Positions 16,881 to 25,693 of a DNA stretch of 64,000 bases are shown here, one piece after another. The position numbers and the translations under genes were made by a program. The DNA is taken from NCBI GenBank assembly GCA_963812525.1, contig CAWEVL010000012.1, forward strand, positions 248,001 through 312,000, in the 5' to 3' direction. Under the pieces are notes generated by a model that saw only the letters and a program-made list of their open reading frames with translations, ran no database searches and was not told the origin of the DNA. This stretch comes from Bog-756 sp963812525 (GTDB taxonomy: Bacteria; Actinomycetota; Acidimicrobiia; Acidimicrobiales; RAAP-2). The stretch's first letter is position 1. The number at the start of each line of letters is the position of its first letter.

Positions 16881-18125
16881 GTGGTGATCCGGACCTACCC
16901 CCAGGCGTCGGCGGGCGAGTGGGACGACGGGTACGGGGTCGAGGCCGACGCCGGGGCCGACCGGCCGGACCCAGGGGTCCCCGGTCGGCAGCTGTCCGCG
17001 GTGGTGCTCGCCGCCGGGGAGGGGACCCGGATGCGATCGGCCCGGCCCAAGCCCCTCCACCGCCTGTGCGGCCGGCCCATGGTCCTCCACGTCCTCGACG
17101 CGCTGGCCCAGGTCTCGGTGACCCGGGTGGTCGTGGTGGTCGGCCACCGCGCCGAGTGGGTGACCAAGACGTTGATCGAGCACGCCCCCCCGGGCATGGC
17201 CATCGAGTTCGTGGAGCAGGTGGAGCAACGGGGGACCGGAGATGCCATGTCGGTGGCGCTGACCGGACTGCCCGACGACGTGGGCAGCGACGACGGCGAC
17301 GTGGTGGTGCTGCCCGGCGACACGCCGCTGCTGCGTCCGGCCACCCTGGCCGCGCTGGTGCACCAGCACCGGGCGTCCGACGCCGCCGCCACCCTGCTGA
17401 CCACGGAGCTCCCCGACCCCACCGGGTACGGACGGGTGGTGCGGGGCCGGGACGACTCGGTGGCCCGGGTGGTCGAGCACGGCGACGCCACCGACGAGGA
17501 GCTCGAGGTGTGCGAGGTCAACACCTCGATCTACTGCTTCCGGCGGAGCGTGCTGGCCCCCTCGCTGCGGCGGCTCAGCCCGGCCAACGCCCAGGGGGAG
17601 TACTACCTGACCGACGTGGTCGGCGTGCTGTACGAGGCCGGCCACAAGGTGGGCTCGGTGGTGGTCGGGGACACCATGGAGGTGGCGGGGGTCAACGACC
17701 GGGCCCAGCTGGCCGTGGCCGAGGCCGAGCTGCGCGACCGGATCAACGAGCGGTGGATGCGCCGGGGGGTGACCATGTGGGACCCGGAGCGGACCTACAT
17801 CGACGTGGACGTGGTGCTGGAGCCGGACGTGGTGCTCCTCCCCGGGGTCATCCTGCAGGGATCGTGCGTGGTCGGCACCCACGCCGAGATCGGCCCCGAT
17901 GCGCACCTGGTGGACACGGTGGTGGGGGAAGGGGCCACGGTGGCCTCCAGCGTCTGCCGCCGGTCGGTCGTCGGGGCCGACGCCCGCATCGGGCCGTTCG
18001 CCGTGCTGGAGGAGGGGACCGAGGTGCCGGCCGGTGCGGTGGTCGGGCGGGACGGGGCGCCTCCGGGTTCGGCCGGGCCTCCGGGAGCCGGATCGGTGGG
18101 CAACGGCGACGACGGGGCGGAGTAG
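16881..18125 (+). CDS. glmU: GlmU-type uridylyltransferase lacking acetyltransferase site
   Basis: N-acetylglucosamine-1-phosphate uridylyltransferase for UDP-GlcNAc (peptidoglycan) synthesis. The N-terminal nucleotidyltransferase is complete: AVVLAAGEGTRMRSARPKPL near residue 40, EQRGTGDAM, VVLPGDTPLL, YGRVVR, EVNTSIYCF, QGEYYLTDVV and EVAGVNDR. A left-handed beta-helix begins (TYIDVDVVLEPDVVLLPGV) but stops after about five coils at GPFAVLEEGTEVPAGAVVG. The part of GlmU that carries the acetyl-CoA site and catalytic His/Lys/Tyr (the VEVK...HLTYVGDA region) is absent, and prs begins 10 bp after the stop. Length is 414 versus about 460-495. A GTG start is used. The N-terminus is about 35 residues longer than usual, so a later start is possible. 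Confidence 0.88.
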   Translation: MVIRTYPQASAGEWDDGYGVEADAGADRPDPGVPGRQLSAVVLAAGEGTRMRSARPKPLHRLCGRPMVLHVLDALAQVSVTRVVVVVGHRAEWVTKTLIEHAPPGMAIEFVEQVEQRGTGDAMSVALTGLPDDVGSDDGDVVVLPGDTPLLRPATLAALVHQHRASDAAATLLTTELPDPTGYGRVVRGRDDSVARVVEHGDATDEELEVCEVNTSIYCFRRSVLAPSLRRLSPANAQGEYYLTDVVGVLYEAGHKVGSVVVGDTMEVAGVNDRAQLAVAEAELRDRINERWMRRGVTMWDPERTYIDVDVVLEPDVVLLPGVILQGSCVVGTHAEIGPDAHLVDTVVGEGATVASSVCRRSVVGADARIGPFAVLEEGTEVPAGAVVGRDGAPPGSAGPPGAGSVGNGDDGAE

Positions 18126-18135
18126 CGTCGTGGGC

Positions 18136-19107
18136 ATGGAATTCACCCCCCGCCGCCGCCTCGAACTGGTGTCCGGGCGCTCGCACCCCGAGCTGGCCCG
18201 GGACGTGGCCGCCCAGCTGGGGGTGACACTGGGTGAGGCCAACCTCCGCGAGTTCGCCAACGGCGAGATCCACTGCCGCTTCGACACCTCCATCCGGGGG
18301 AGTGACGTCTTCATCATCCAGACCCACTGCGGCCCGGTCAACGACTCGCTGATGGAGCACCTGATCATGATCGATGCGGCCAAGCGGGCCTCGGCCAAGC
18401 GGATCACCGCGGTGTGCCCCTACTACGGCTACTCGCGGCAGGACCGCAAGGCCTCGGGGCGCGAGCCCATCACGGCCAAGCTGGTGGCCGACATGCTGTC
18501 GGTGGCCGGGGCCGACCGGGTGGTCAGCGTCGACCTGCACTCCGGGCAGATCCAGGGTTTCTTCAACGTGCCCTTCGACCACCTCACGGCGGCGCCGGTG
18601 CTGGTGGACTACCTGCGCACCCAACGCAACGACGACCTGGTGGTCGTGGCGCCCGACGCCGGCCGGGTGAAGGTGGCCGAGCGGTTCAGCCAGCACCTCA
18701 CCGCCGACCTGGCCGTGGTCCACAAGCGTCGCCTGCGGGGTGAGGCCAACCAGGTGGAGGCCCTGCACGTGGTGGGTGACGTGGACGGCCGCCAGTGCGT
18801 CCTCATCGACGACATGATCGACACGGCCGGCACCATCGTGGCCGCGGCCGACCTGCTGGCCGAGCGGGGTGCGGCCGAGGTGTGGTGCATGGCCACCCAC
18901 GCCGTGCTGTCCGACCCGGCGGTGGACCGGCTGAAGAACTCCGCCCTGACCAAGGTGGTGGTGACCGACACGCTGCCCGTCCCCCAGGACCGCCGGTTCG
19001 ACAAGCTGGAGGTGCTGTCCGTGGCCAAGCTGATCTCGGACGCCATCGACGCGGTGTTCGAGGACACGTCGGTGTCGGAGATCTTCGGCGGCGAGAACCT
19101 GGCCTGA
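18136..19107 (+). CDS. prs: Ribose-phosphate pyrophosphokinase
   Basis: PRPP synthetase, 323 residues, standard length. It makes PRPP from ribose 5-phosphate and ATP for nucleotide, His and Trp synthesis. Visible: LELVSGRSHPELARDVA, the FANGEIHCRF motif, YYGYSRQDRKASGREPITAK (ATP-binding flexible loop), VDLHSGQIQGFF, VVAPDAGRVKVAERF and the PRPP loop VLIDDMIDTAGT. The ATG start is 10 bp after glmU. The glmU-prs pair is a conserved actinobacterial arrangement and both products feed cell-wall precursor synthesis. Frame intact. Confidence 0.97.
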   Translation: MEFTPRRRLELVSGRSHPELARDVAAQLGVTLGEANLREFANGEIHCRFDTSIRGSDVFIIQTHCGPVNDSLMEHLIMIDAAKRASAKRITAVCPYYGYSRQDRKASGREPITAKLVADMLSVAGADRVVSVDLHSGQIQGFFNVPFDHLTAAPVLVDYLRTQRNDDLVVVAPDAGRVKVAERFSQHLTADLAVVHKRRLRGEANQVEALHVVGDVDGRQCVLIDDMIDTAGTIVAAADLLAERGAAEVWCMATHAVLSDPAVDRLKNSALTKVVVTDTLPVPQDRRFDKLEVLSVAKLISDAIDAVFEDTSVSEIFGGENLA

Positions 19108-19132
19108 GCGTCTCTCGGCCCGGGGCGGAGCG

Positions 19133-20092
19133 GTGATCCGATCGGTGATGTTCGACTTCGGCGGGGTCATCACCTCCAGCCCGTTCGAGGCCTTCACCCG
19201 CTACGAGCAGGCGGCCGGACTGCCCGACGGTTTCATCCGCCTGGTCAACTCCACCGATCCCGACGGCAACGCCTGGTCCCGTCTGGAACGGGGCCAGCTG
19301 GACGTGGACGGCTTCGCCGCCGCCTTCGAAGCCGAGGCCCTGCGGCTGGGCCAGCGGGTGGACGGCCGGGCGGTGCTGGGGTTGCTGGGGGGTGCCGTCC
19401 GCCCGGCCATGGTCGAGGCGGTACGGCGCTGCACCGAACAGTTCGAGACGGCGTGCCTGACCAACAACTTCACCCTGGAGGACGCGCCGGTCCCGCCGGA
19501 GGTGTCGGCCATCTTCGAGCTGTTCGACGTGGTGGTGGAGTCCCGGGTGGTGGGGATCCGCAAACCCGAGCCGCGCTTCTACGAGCTGGCCTGCCGGATG
19601 GTGGGGGTGGCCCCCGACGAAGTGGTGTACCTCGACGACCTGGGCATCAACCTGAAGCCGGCGCGGGCCATGGGCATGACCACCATCAAGGTCTCCGATC
19701 CGGGCGCCGCCCTGGGCGAGCTGTCGGCGGCGACGGGACTGACGTTCGGGGAGGCCGAGCGCGCCGACGAGCTGAACACGGGCCGCCGGCCACGGCCTCC
19801 GGCTCCACCTTGGCCTCCGGTCGTGGCCGGCCGCGGTGGCGAGGCCGGCCGGCCTGTCGGGGCGCACGCGCCCCACTCCTGCCCGCGCCTCACTCCATGG
19901 ATGGGAACCGGGGCGGGCCGGTGGCCGGGGGCGGGTGCTGACCGTTGCCCCCCGGTCGGGGCCGTGTGGACCGTCCCGGCCGCTTGGTCGGTTTGGCCCG
20001 CTCGGCCTGCTTGGGCCGCTTGGGCCGCTTGGGGACCACGGGGTGCTCGGGGGCGACCCACTCCCAGGTGTCCCCCTGCCGTCGGAGGGTGA
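19133..20092 (+). CDS. HAD-IA hydrolase with overrun C-terminus
   Basis: Haloacid-dehalogenase superfamily subfamily IA protein. Motif I is MFDFGGVITSSP (first catalytic Asp replaced in the common DFGGV style; D8 is the nucleophile candidate), motif II is CLTNNF, the motif III Lys is in GIRKPEPRFY, and motif IV is VYLDDLGINLKPA. The relatives I recognise resemble the N-terminal phosphatase domain of epoxide hydrolase/ACAD10 proteins. The conserved domain ends near residue 215. The remaining 100 residues are Pro/Trp/Arg-rich, run through an inverted repeat (19785-19831) and overlap the HNH gene by 200 bp on the other strand. The real stop is probably near 19775, lost by one indel (a TGA lies there in the +1 frame). 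Confidence 0.75.
   Translation: MIRSVMFDFGGVITSSPFEAFTRYEQAAGLPDGFIRLVNSTDPDGNAWSRLERGQLDVDGFAAAFEAEALRLGQRVDGRAVLGLLGGAVRPAMVEAVRRCTEQFETACLTNNFTLEDAPVPPEVSAIFELFDVVVESRVVGIRKPEPRFYELACRMVGVAPDEVVYLDDLGINLKPARAMGMTTIKVSDPGAALGELSAATGLTFGEAERADELNTGRRPRPPAPPWPPVVAGRGGEAGRPVGAHAPHSCPRLTPWMGTGAGRWPGAGADRCPPVGAVWTVPAAWSVWPARPAWAAWAAWGPRGARGRPTPRCPPAVGG
19785..19831. terminator. Candidate bidirectional terminator
   Basis: Ten-base inverted repeat GCCGGCCACG (19785-19794) / CGTGGCCGGC (19822-19831) with a 27-nt loop, between the HAD domain end (+) and the end of the DUF222/HNH gene (-). GC-rich with no T-tract, so termination is inferred from position only. Confidence 0.4.
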
Positions 20093-21316
20093 AGCCACGG
20101 TGGGTCCGGTCCTGGTGGTGGCGGTGGCAGAGGCGGGCCAGATTGTCGAGGGCGGTCAACCCGCCGCGGGCGAAGTCGGTGACCCAGTGGTCGTTCTCCA
20201 GGCCCAGCCGGGCGTCACAGCCCGGGACCACGCACCTCGGGTCCCGCAGCAACAGGGCCGAGCGCACCCGGCGGGGGATGTGGCGCCCGGCCGAGTAGAC
20301 CGTGGTGACGTCGGTGCCCTGGGCGACCAGCAGCTCGACCAGGGCCTCACCCAGCAGGTGCCGGGCGTGGTCGACGGGGACCGGGCCCACCCCGGGGATC
20401 TCACAGCGCCCCCCGCCCGTCACGTGCCCCCGACGCAGGGACGAGAGGTCGACCACCACCGAGACCGAGGCCCGGGGGTCGGGGGGGCGCCCGGTCGGGG
20501 GGTGCGAGGGGCCGGCCCCGGTGCCGCGTTCGTCCCCCGCCCCGGGCCGAGGATCCCCCGGCCGCTGACCAGGGCCACCAGGGCGTCGGCCCGGTAGGCG
20601 TCGGGGGTCTCGAAGCGCCCGTCTCGTCGGGCCCGCCCGAACTGGCGGTCGGTCTGGGCCTCCAGGGCCGCCTGCAGCTCGGCCCCGGCCCCGGGGGCCA
20701 GGCGGGCGTGCAGGCAGAGCGCCCCGTCCCCGTCGGTCCAGGTGCGGGCCGAGCGCTGGTCGTGGAGGCGCCGGTGGTGCCGGGCCTCGTCCTCCCTCGA
20801 CCGTCCCTCGGCCTGGGCCCGGAGGCACCGCTCCTTGAAGGTGGCGTCGGTGTCCACCTGGGCGGCGTCGACCAGGTCGTGCTCCTGGGTCGGATTGACC
20901 TGGGCCGCCTCGGCCACCTGGGTGGCCCGTCGGCGGGAGAGCCGGCCGGCCCGGAACGCCTCGTCCAGTTCGGGCCGCCGGGCCAGCTGCTGGCCCAGCC
21001 GGAGCAGGCCCTTCGTGTCACCCACCGAGTCCCCGGTCCGGGCGGCCAGCAACTCGGCGGCCGAGCGGTGGCCGGCCCGGAGATGGAGGTTCCCCTCGGC
21101 CACCCGGGCCGCGGTCAGGGTGCGGGCCGCGGTCACCACCCGTTCGTGCCGGGTCAACCGGTCGAGCACCTCGGCACCGTCCTCAGCCGAGTAGCGGTGG
21201 GGGTCGTAGGTGGCGATCCAGGCGTCGACCGCGTCGAGGTGGGCGAACAGATCCCGGGCCTCGGTCAGAGGCCGGGCGGGTGGTTCGGTCACCTGGGCGG
21301 GGGCGATGGCGGCCAT
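19890..21316 (-). CDS. DUF222/HNH endonuclease-domain protein, frameshifted
   Basis: Actinobacterial DUF222 plus HNH protein (the 13E12-repeat type of mycobacteria), about 475 residues when two frames are joined near 20520. The N-terminal helical DUF222 part runs from ATG 21316: TEARDLFAHLDAVDAW, GRLSRRRATQVAEAAQVNP, TWTDGDGALCLHARLAP. The C-terminal HNH fold follows: RDPRCVVPGCDARLGLENDH, then FARGGLTALDNLARLCHRHH, with the Cys pairs and His residues typical of metal-binding HNH nucleases. A Lys/Pro/Arg-rich tail (PKRPKRPKQAERAKPTKRPG) ends the protein. It interrupts an otherwise + strand housekeeping block. These genes are often multicopy and mobile-like, and their biological role is not firmly known. 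Confidence 0.85.
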
Positions 21317-21328
21317 GGGAACAGTGAA

Positions 21329-21685
21329 TCAGGAGGGTGTATCAGGTGGCCGGGGGCCGCGGTCGTCCGGGCCGGGCGCCCCTTCGGTCTGCGACCCAGC
21401 GAACCAGGATTCGATCTCGGCCTTCAGCGACGGGGGAAGGTCAGACCCGGGTTCGGCATCGAGACGGTCGACGAACCGGGTCAGGTCGTCCAGTGCCTCA
21501 TACAAGGCGTCGATGGCCTCGCTGCCAGGCGGAGGGTCGCCCAACACGGCGCTGCTCAGCCGCGAGAGGGCGGCCCACGGCTCCTCGAGGCGACGGCTGA
21601 CGGGATGGCCGGTGCGGAGGGAGCGGAGGGCCGCGTCGAGTGCGGAGGAGCAGGGATCCGCAGGCTGCGGTGGGTGATCGGTCAT
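21329..21685 (-). CDS. Small acidic helical protein upstream of HNH gene
   Basis: Unrecognised 118-residue protein starting at ATG 21685 and ending 12 bp before the HNH gene, so the two are likely co-transcribed. It is helical and acidic: SSALDAALRSLRTGHPVSRR, EAIDALYEALDDLTRFVDRL, LPPSLKAEIESWFAGSQ. The ends are Pro/Asp-rich. An in-frame extension to 22015 looks non-coding. No transmembrane segment, signal peptide or catalytic motif is visible. Its position suggests a partner or regulator of the DUF222/HNH protein, but this is only inference. Confidence 0.5.
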   Translation of the reverse strand: MTDHPPQPADPCSSALDAALRSLRTGHPVSRRLEEPWAALSRLSSAVLGDPPPGSEAIDALYEALDDLTRFVDRLDAEPGSDLPPSLKAEIESWFAGSQTEGAPGPDDRGPRPPDTPS

Positions 21686-22235
21686 GACGGCATCACAGCC
21701 GGAGGCTGTAGCAACCGGCCCGAAGAGGGTGGAGGTGGGCCGGGACCGGGCCCGAGCAGAGCCAGGCCTGAGCGTGTCCAGGCCGGGCCGGGAGCAGGCT
21801 GGTGTCTGACAGATGGAGGGGGCACGACCCCTGCTCCCGGACTCCGATAATTGCCTATCGGCAGATTCCGGCCGGACCTTGAGCGAATAGTTCGAAACTT
21901 TTCGGAATGGCCGACCACGCTGGGCGGACGGGTCACGAACCGCCTGTTGACCGCCACCTTCGGGCACCGGGACCGAACCGGGGTCCGGGCGGAGTGGGGG
22001 GTCCCCGGGGGACAACTGCGGGCCGGAGCGACCCCCGAGCCGGCATCATGGGTCCGACCACCCAGCTGGAGTCTCCCCGTCCGGCCCGGCCCCTGTGGCC
22101 CATCCGCCGCCGGCTCGTCTAGCATGGTGGCCCGTCAGCAGCGGCCCGCGGCGAAGGCGATCGGCAGGCGCCTCCCGCCGGCACGGCCCTGCGCCCGCAG
22201 TCGCTCGTTAACCGCATCTCCCGAGGAGTTCCCGC
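21686..22235. other. 550-bp intergenic region with two inverted repeats
   Basis: Gap between the divergent HNH-pair (-) and rplY (+), expected to hold promoters for both. I see no convincing gene; a 71-codon + frame at 21907-22122 has no family signature. Two structures stand out. One is GGGAGCAGG (21790-21798) with CCTGCTCCC (21830-21838), enclosing a nested GGGG/CCCC stem. The other is the palindrome CCGATA-ATTGCC-TATCGG (21844-21861). A relatively AT-rich stretch follows (21880-21905, TAGTTCGAAACTTTTCGGAA). The second palindrome has operator-like size and sits between the divergent genes. Confidence 0.45.
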
Positions 22236-22904
22236 ATGCCCGAAGTCACGCTCACCGCAGAAGCCGGTCGCGCCACCGGATCGAGCTCGACCCGGCGGCT
22301 GCGCTCCGAGGGCAAGATCCCCGGTGTGGTGTACGGACACGGGTCCGACCCCATCCCGGTGGCGGTCGTGGCCCGCGAGTTCCAGGTGGCCCTGTCCGGC
22401 GAGGCCGGGCTCAACACCCTGCTCTCCCTCGAGGTCGGGTCGGACAACTACCTGACCCTGGCCCGCGACATCCAGCACCACCCGTTCAGGAACGTCGTCA
22501 CCCACGTGGACTTCCAGATCGTGCGGCGGGACGAGGTGATCTCGGCCGAGATCTCGATCAACCTGGTCGGCGAGGCCATCGAGATCCAGCACGGCGACGG
22601 CATCGTGGACCAGCAGCTGTTCACCCTCCACATCAAGGCCAAGCCGGCCGATATCCCGCCGTCGGTCGACCTCGACATCTCCGAGCTCACCATCGGCGCC
22701 TCCCTCCACGTGTCGGACATCGCCATCCCCGCCGGCGTGGAGCTGGAGACCGACCTGGAGATCACCGTGGTGGCCGGCCAGCCCCCGCGGGTGCAGGTCA
22801 CCGCCGAGGAGGAGGCCGAAGCGGCCGCCGAGGCCGCCGGCGAGGGTGTCGCGGAAGGCGCCGTCGAGGCGGCCTCCGACGACGCCGAGTCCTCGGAGGG
22901 CTAG
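22236..22904 (+). CDS. rplY: 50S ribosomal protein bL25 (Ctc type)
   Basis: 5S-rRNA-binding ribosomal protein of the long Ctc/TL5 type, 222 residues. The N-terminal L25 domain includes STRRLRSEGKIPGVVYGHGS and HHPFRNVVTHVDFQIVRRDE. The C-terminal beta domain has VDLDISELTIGASLHVSDI. The tail from residue about 185 is almost only Ala/Glu (EEEAEAAAEAAGEG). The ATG is preceded by CGAGGAG at 7 nt spacing. pth follows 60 bp downstream, a pairing conserved across bacteria. Confidence 0.97.
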   Translation: MPEVTLTAEAGRATGSSSTRRLRSEGKIPGVVYGHGSDPIPVAVVAREFQVALSGEAGLNTLLSLEVGSDNYLTLARDIQHHPFRNVVTHVDFQIVRRDEVISAEISINLVGEAIEIQHGDGIVDQQLFTLHIKAKPADIPPSVDLDISELTIGASLHVSDIAIPAGVELETDLEITVVAGQPPRVQVTAEEEAEAAAEAAGEGVAEGAVEAASDDAESSEG

Positions 22905-22967
22905 GCCCTGCTCGGCAGACGGAGAGCGCCCCAGGAGCAACGACGGGGCACGCCGGCCGACCTGCTG

Positions 22968-23576
22968 GTGGTGGGTCTGGGCAACCCGGGCATCGAGTAC
23001 GTCAACACCCGGCACAACGCCGGAGCCGAGGTGGTGGCGACGCTGGCCGAGCGGCAGCACGCCCGGCTGCGGGCCGAGAAGGGGCTGCACGCCCAGGTCT
23101 GCGAGGTGCGCATCGACGGCCGTCGGGTGCTCCTGGCCGTCCCCACCACCTTCATGAACGAGTCGGGCCAGGCGGTGGCGCCCCTGGTGCGCCGGGCCGG
23201 GGTGGACCAGCCCGACACCGACGGGACCGAGGGATCCGACGACGAGCCGTTGGCCGGTCGGCTGGTGGTCGTCCACGACGAGCTGGACCTCCCGTCGGGC
23301 CGGGTCAAGATCAAGGCCGGCGGGGGCAATGCGGGCAACAACGGCCTCAAGTCCATCGAGAGCCACCTCCACACCAACCGCTACCTCCGGGTGCGGGTGG
23401 GCATCGGCAAACCGCCGGGCCGCCAGTCCGGCGCCGACTACGTGCTCAAGCGTCCCGGCGCCGCCGAGCGGGCCGTCCTGGTGGCGGCCATCGAGGAGGC
23501 GGCCGACGCGGTGGAGGCCATCGTCAGCCAAGGCGTGGCCGCGGCCATGAGCCGGGTCAACGCGGCCGACGACTGA
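22968..23576 (+). CDS. pth: Peptidyl-tRNA hydrolase
   Basis: Releases peptides from prematurely dissociated peptidyl-tRNA. Motifs: VGLGNPGIEY at the extreme N-terminus, NTRHNAG with the catalytic His, VPTTFMNESGQAV, VVHDELDLPSGRVKIKAGGG with the conserved Asp, NNGLKSIESHL, and VRVGIGKPPGR. The product is 202 residues. The GTG at 22968 leaves almost no residues before the first strand, and upstream in-frame codons (TPADLL) also read well, so the true start may lie slightly further 5'. An acidic insertion of about 15 residues (VDQPDTDGTEGSDDEPLAG) before VVHDELD is unusual for the family. Rrequired residues are present. Confidence 0.94.
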   Translation: MVGLGNPGIEYVNTRHNAGAEVVATLAERQHARLRAEKGLHAQVCEVRIDGRRVLLAVPTTFMNESGQAVAPLVRRAGVDQPDTDGTEGSDDEPLAGRLVVVHDELDLPSGRVKIKAGGGNAGNNGLKSIESHLHTNRYLRVRVGIGKPPGRQSGADYVLKRPGAAERAVLVAAIEEAADAVEAIVSQGVAAAMSRVNAADD

Positions 23577-23577
23577 C

Positions 23578-23594
23578 CGGGGTGCACGACCCCG
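23578..23594 (+). terminator. Hairpin after pth
   Basis: CGGGGT-GCACG-ACCCCG stem-loop starting 2 bp after the pth stop codon. Six GC-rich base pairs with a 5-nt loop and no U-tract. It could attenuate read-through from rplY-pth into the ABC transporter genes. Weak evidence. Confidence 0.35.
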
Positions 23595-23690
23595 ATCCCT
23601 CGAGGCCGGCGGCAGAGCGGGTCCCGGCGTCCCGGCCCACCGGTCGCCGGGGTGCGCCGGTCCGCCGGTCCGCCGGTACGATGCCGGGCT

Positions 23691-24706
<1,016 letters not shown>

Positions 24707-24710
<4 letters not shown>

Positions 24711-25468
24711 ACGACCTGTTGGTGGCCAAGGAGCAGGTCCGCTACGAGCAGAAGGCCTACTGGCGGAACCCGATGGCCGCCGTGTTCACCTTCATGTTCC
24801 CGGTGGTGTTCCTCATCGTGGTGGGGGCCTCGGCCGGCAGCTCGCGGGTCCCGGGCACCACGCTGCGGTACGACCAGTACACGGTGGTGGCCATGCTGGT
24901 GTTCGGCCTCATCGCCGCGTGCTACACCAACCTGGCCATGGCCATCAGCCTGCGCCGGGACTCGGGGGTGCTGAAGCGGATGCGGGGCACGCCCATCTCC
25001 ATCGGTTCGTACTTCGGGGGTCTCATCGGCAGCGTGCTGATCAACGTGGCCATCCTGGCCGTGGTGGTGGTGGGGATCGGCATGGCCTTCTACCACCTCC
25101 ACTTCCCGTACCACCCGGCCGCCGTGGTGCTCACCCTGCTGGTGGGCATCGTGACGTTCTGTGCCCTGGGCCTGGCCGTGACGGTCATCGTGCCCAACGC
25201 CGACGCCGCCCCGGCCGTGGTCAACGGGATCTACTTCCCGATCGTGTTCATCTCCGGCGTGTTCTACCCGCTGTCCAGCGGCTCGGTGCTCTCGAGGATC
25301 GCCGACTGGTTCCCGGTCCGACACCTCATCCTGGCCCTGGTGAGGGCGTTCGAGGGCGGGCCGGGCTCCGGGCTCCAGACCCGCGACCTGGTGGTCATGC
25401 TGGTGTGGGCCGCCGCCGCCCTCGTCTTCACGGCCCGGCGGTTCCGCTGGGAGCCCAAGCACCAGTAG
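24707..25468 (+). CDS. ABC-2 family permease
   Basis: Membrane subunit of the preceding ATPase, 253 residues, with six predicted hydrophobic segments including FTFMFPVVFLIVVGASAG, VAILAVVVVGIGMAFY, VVLTLLVGIVTFCALGLAV and GIYFPIVFISGVFYPLS. The pattern of an N-terminal cytoplasmic helix, then six TM segments with the conserved FPIVFISGVFYP stretch before TM6, is standard for ABC-2 transporters. The GTG start overlaps the ATPase stop by 4 bp. Frame intact. There is no neighbouring drug-modifying or lipid gene that would reveal the cargo. Confidence 0.92.
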
Positions 25469-25693
25469 GCCCGACTTCGTCGGGTGCTCGACGCCCGTCT
25501 CCGTCGGACCGGCCGACGGGGGCACCCGGCCAGGGTCCGCCGTCCCACGGCCCGACGTCCGGACGCCGTCCCCGACCGCCCCTCGAGCCGGTTCCGAGTC
25601 TCGGCCGGGGTGTGGCGCCGCCCGGACGGCCGGAGCACCGGGGCCATCGAAGCCTCGGCCAGCCCCCCGTTCCCACCCCGGTACCCTGAGCGG

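Noticed and set aside
19775..20092. Genuine Pro/Trp-rich C-terminal domain on the HAD hydrolase
   Set aside because: It crosses an inverted repeat and the opposite HNH gene and has shadow-like composition; a lost stop is more likely.
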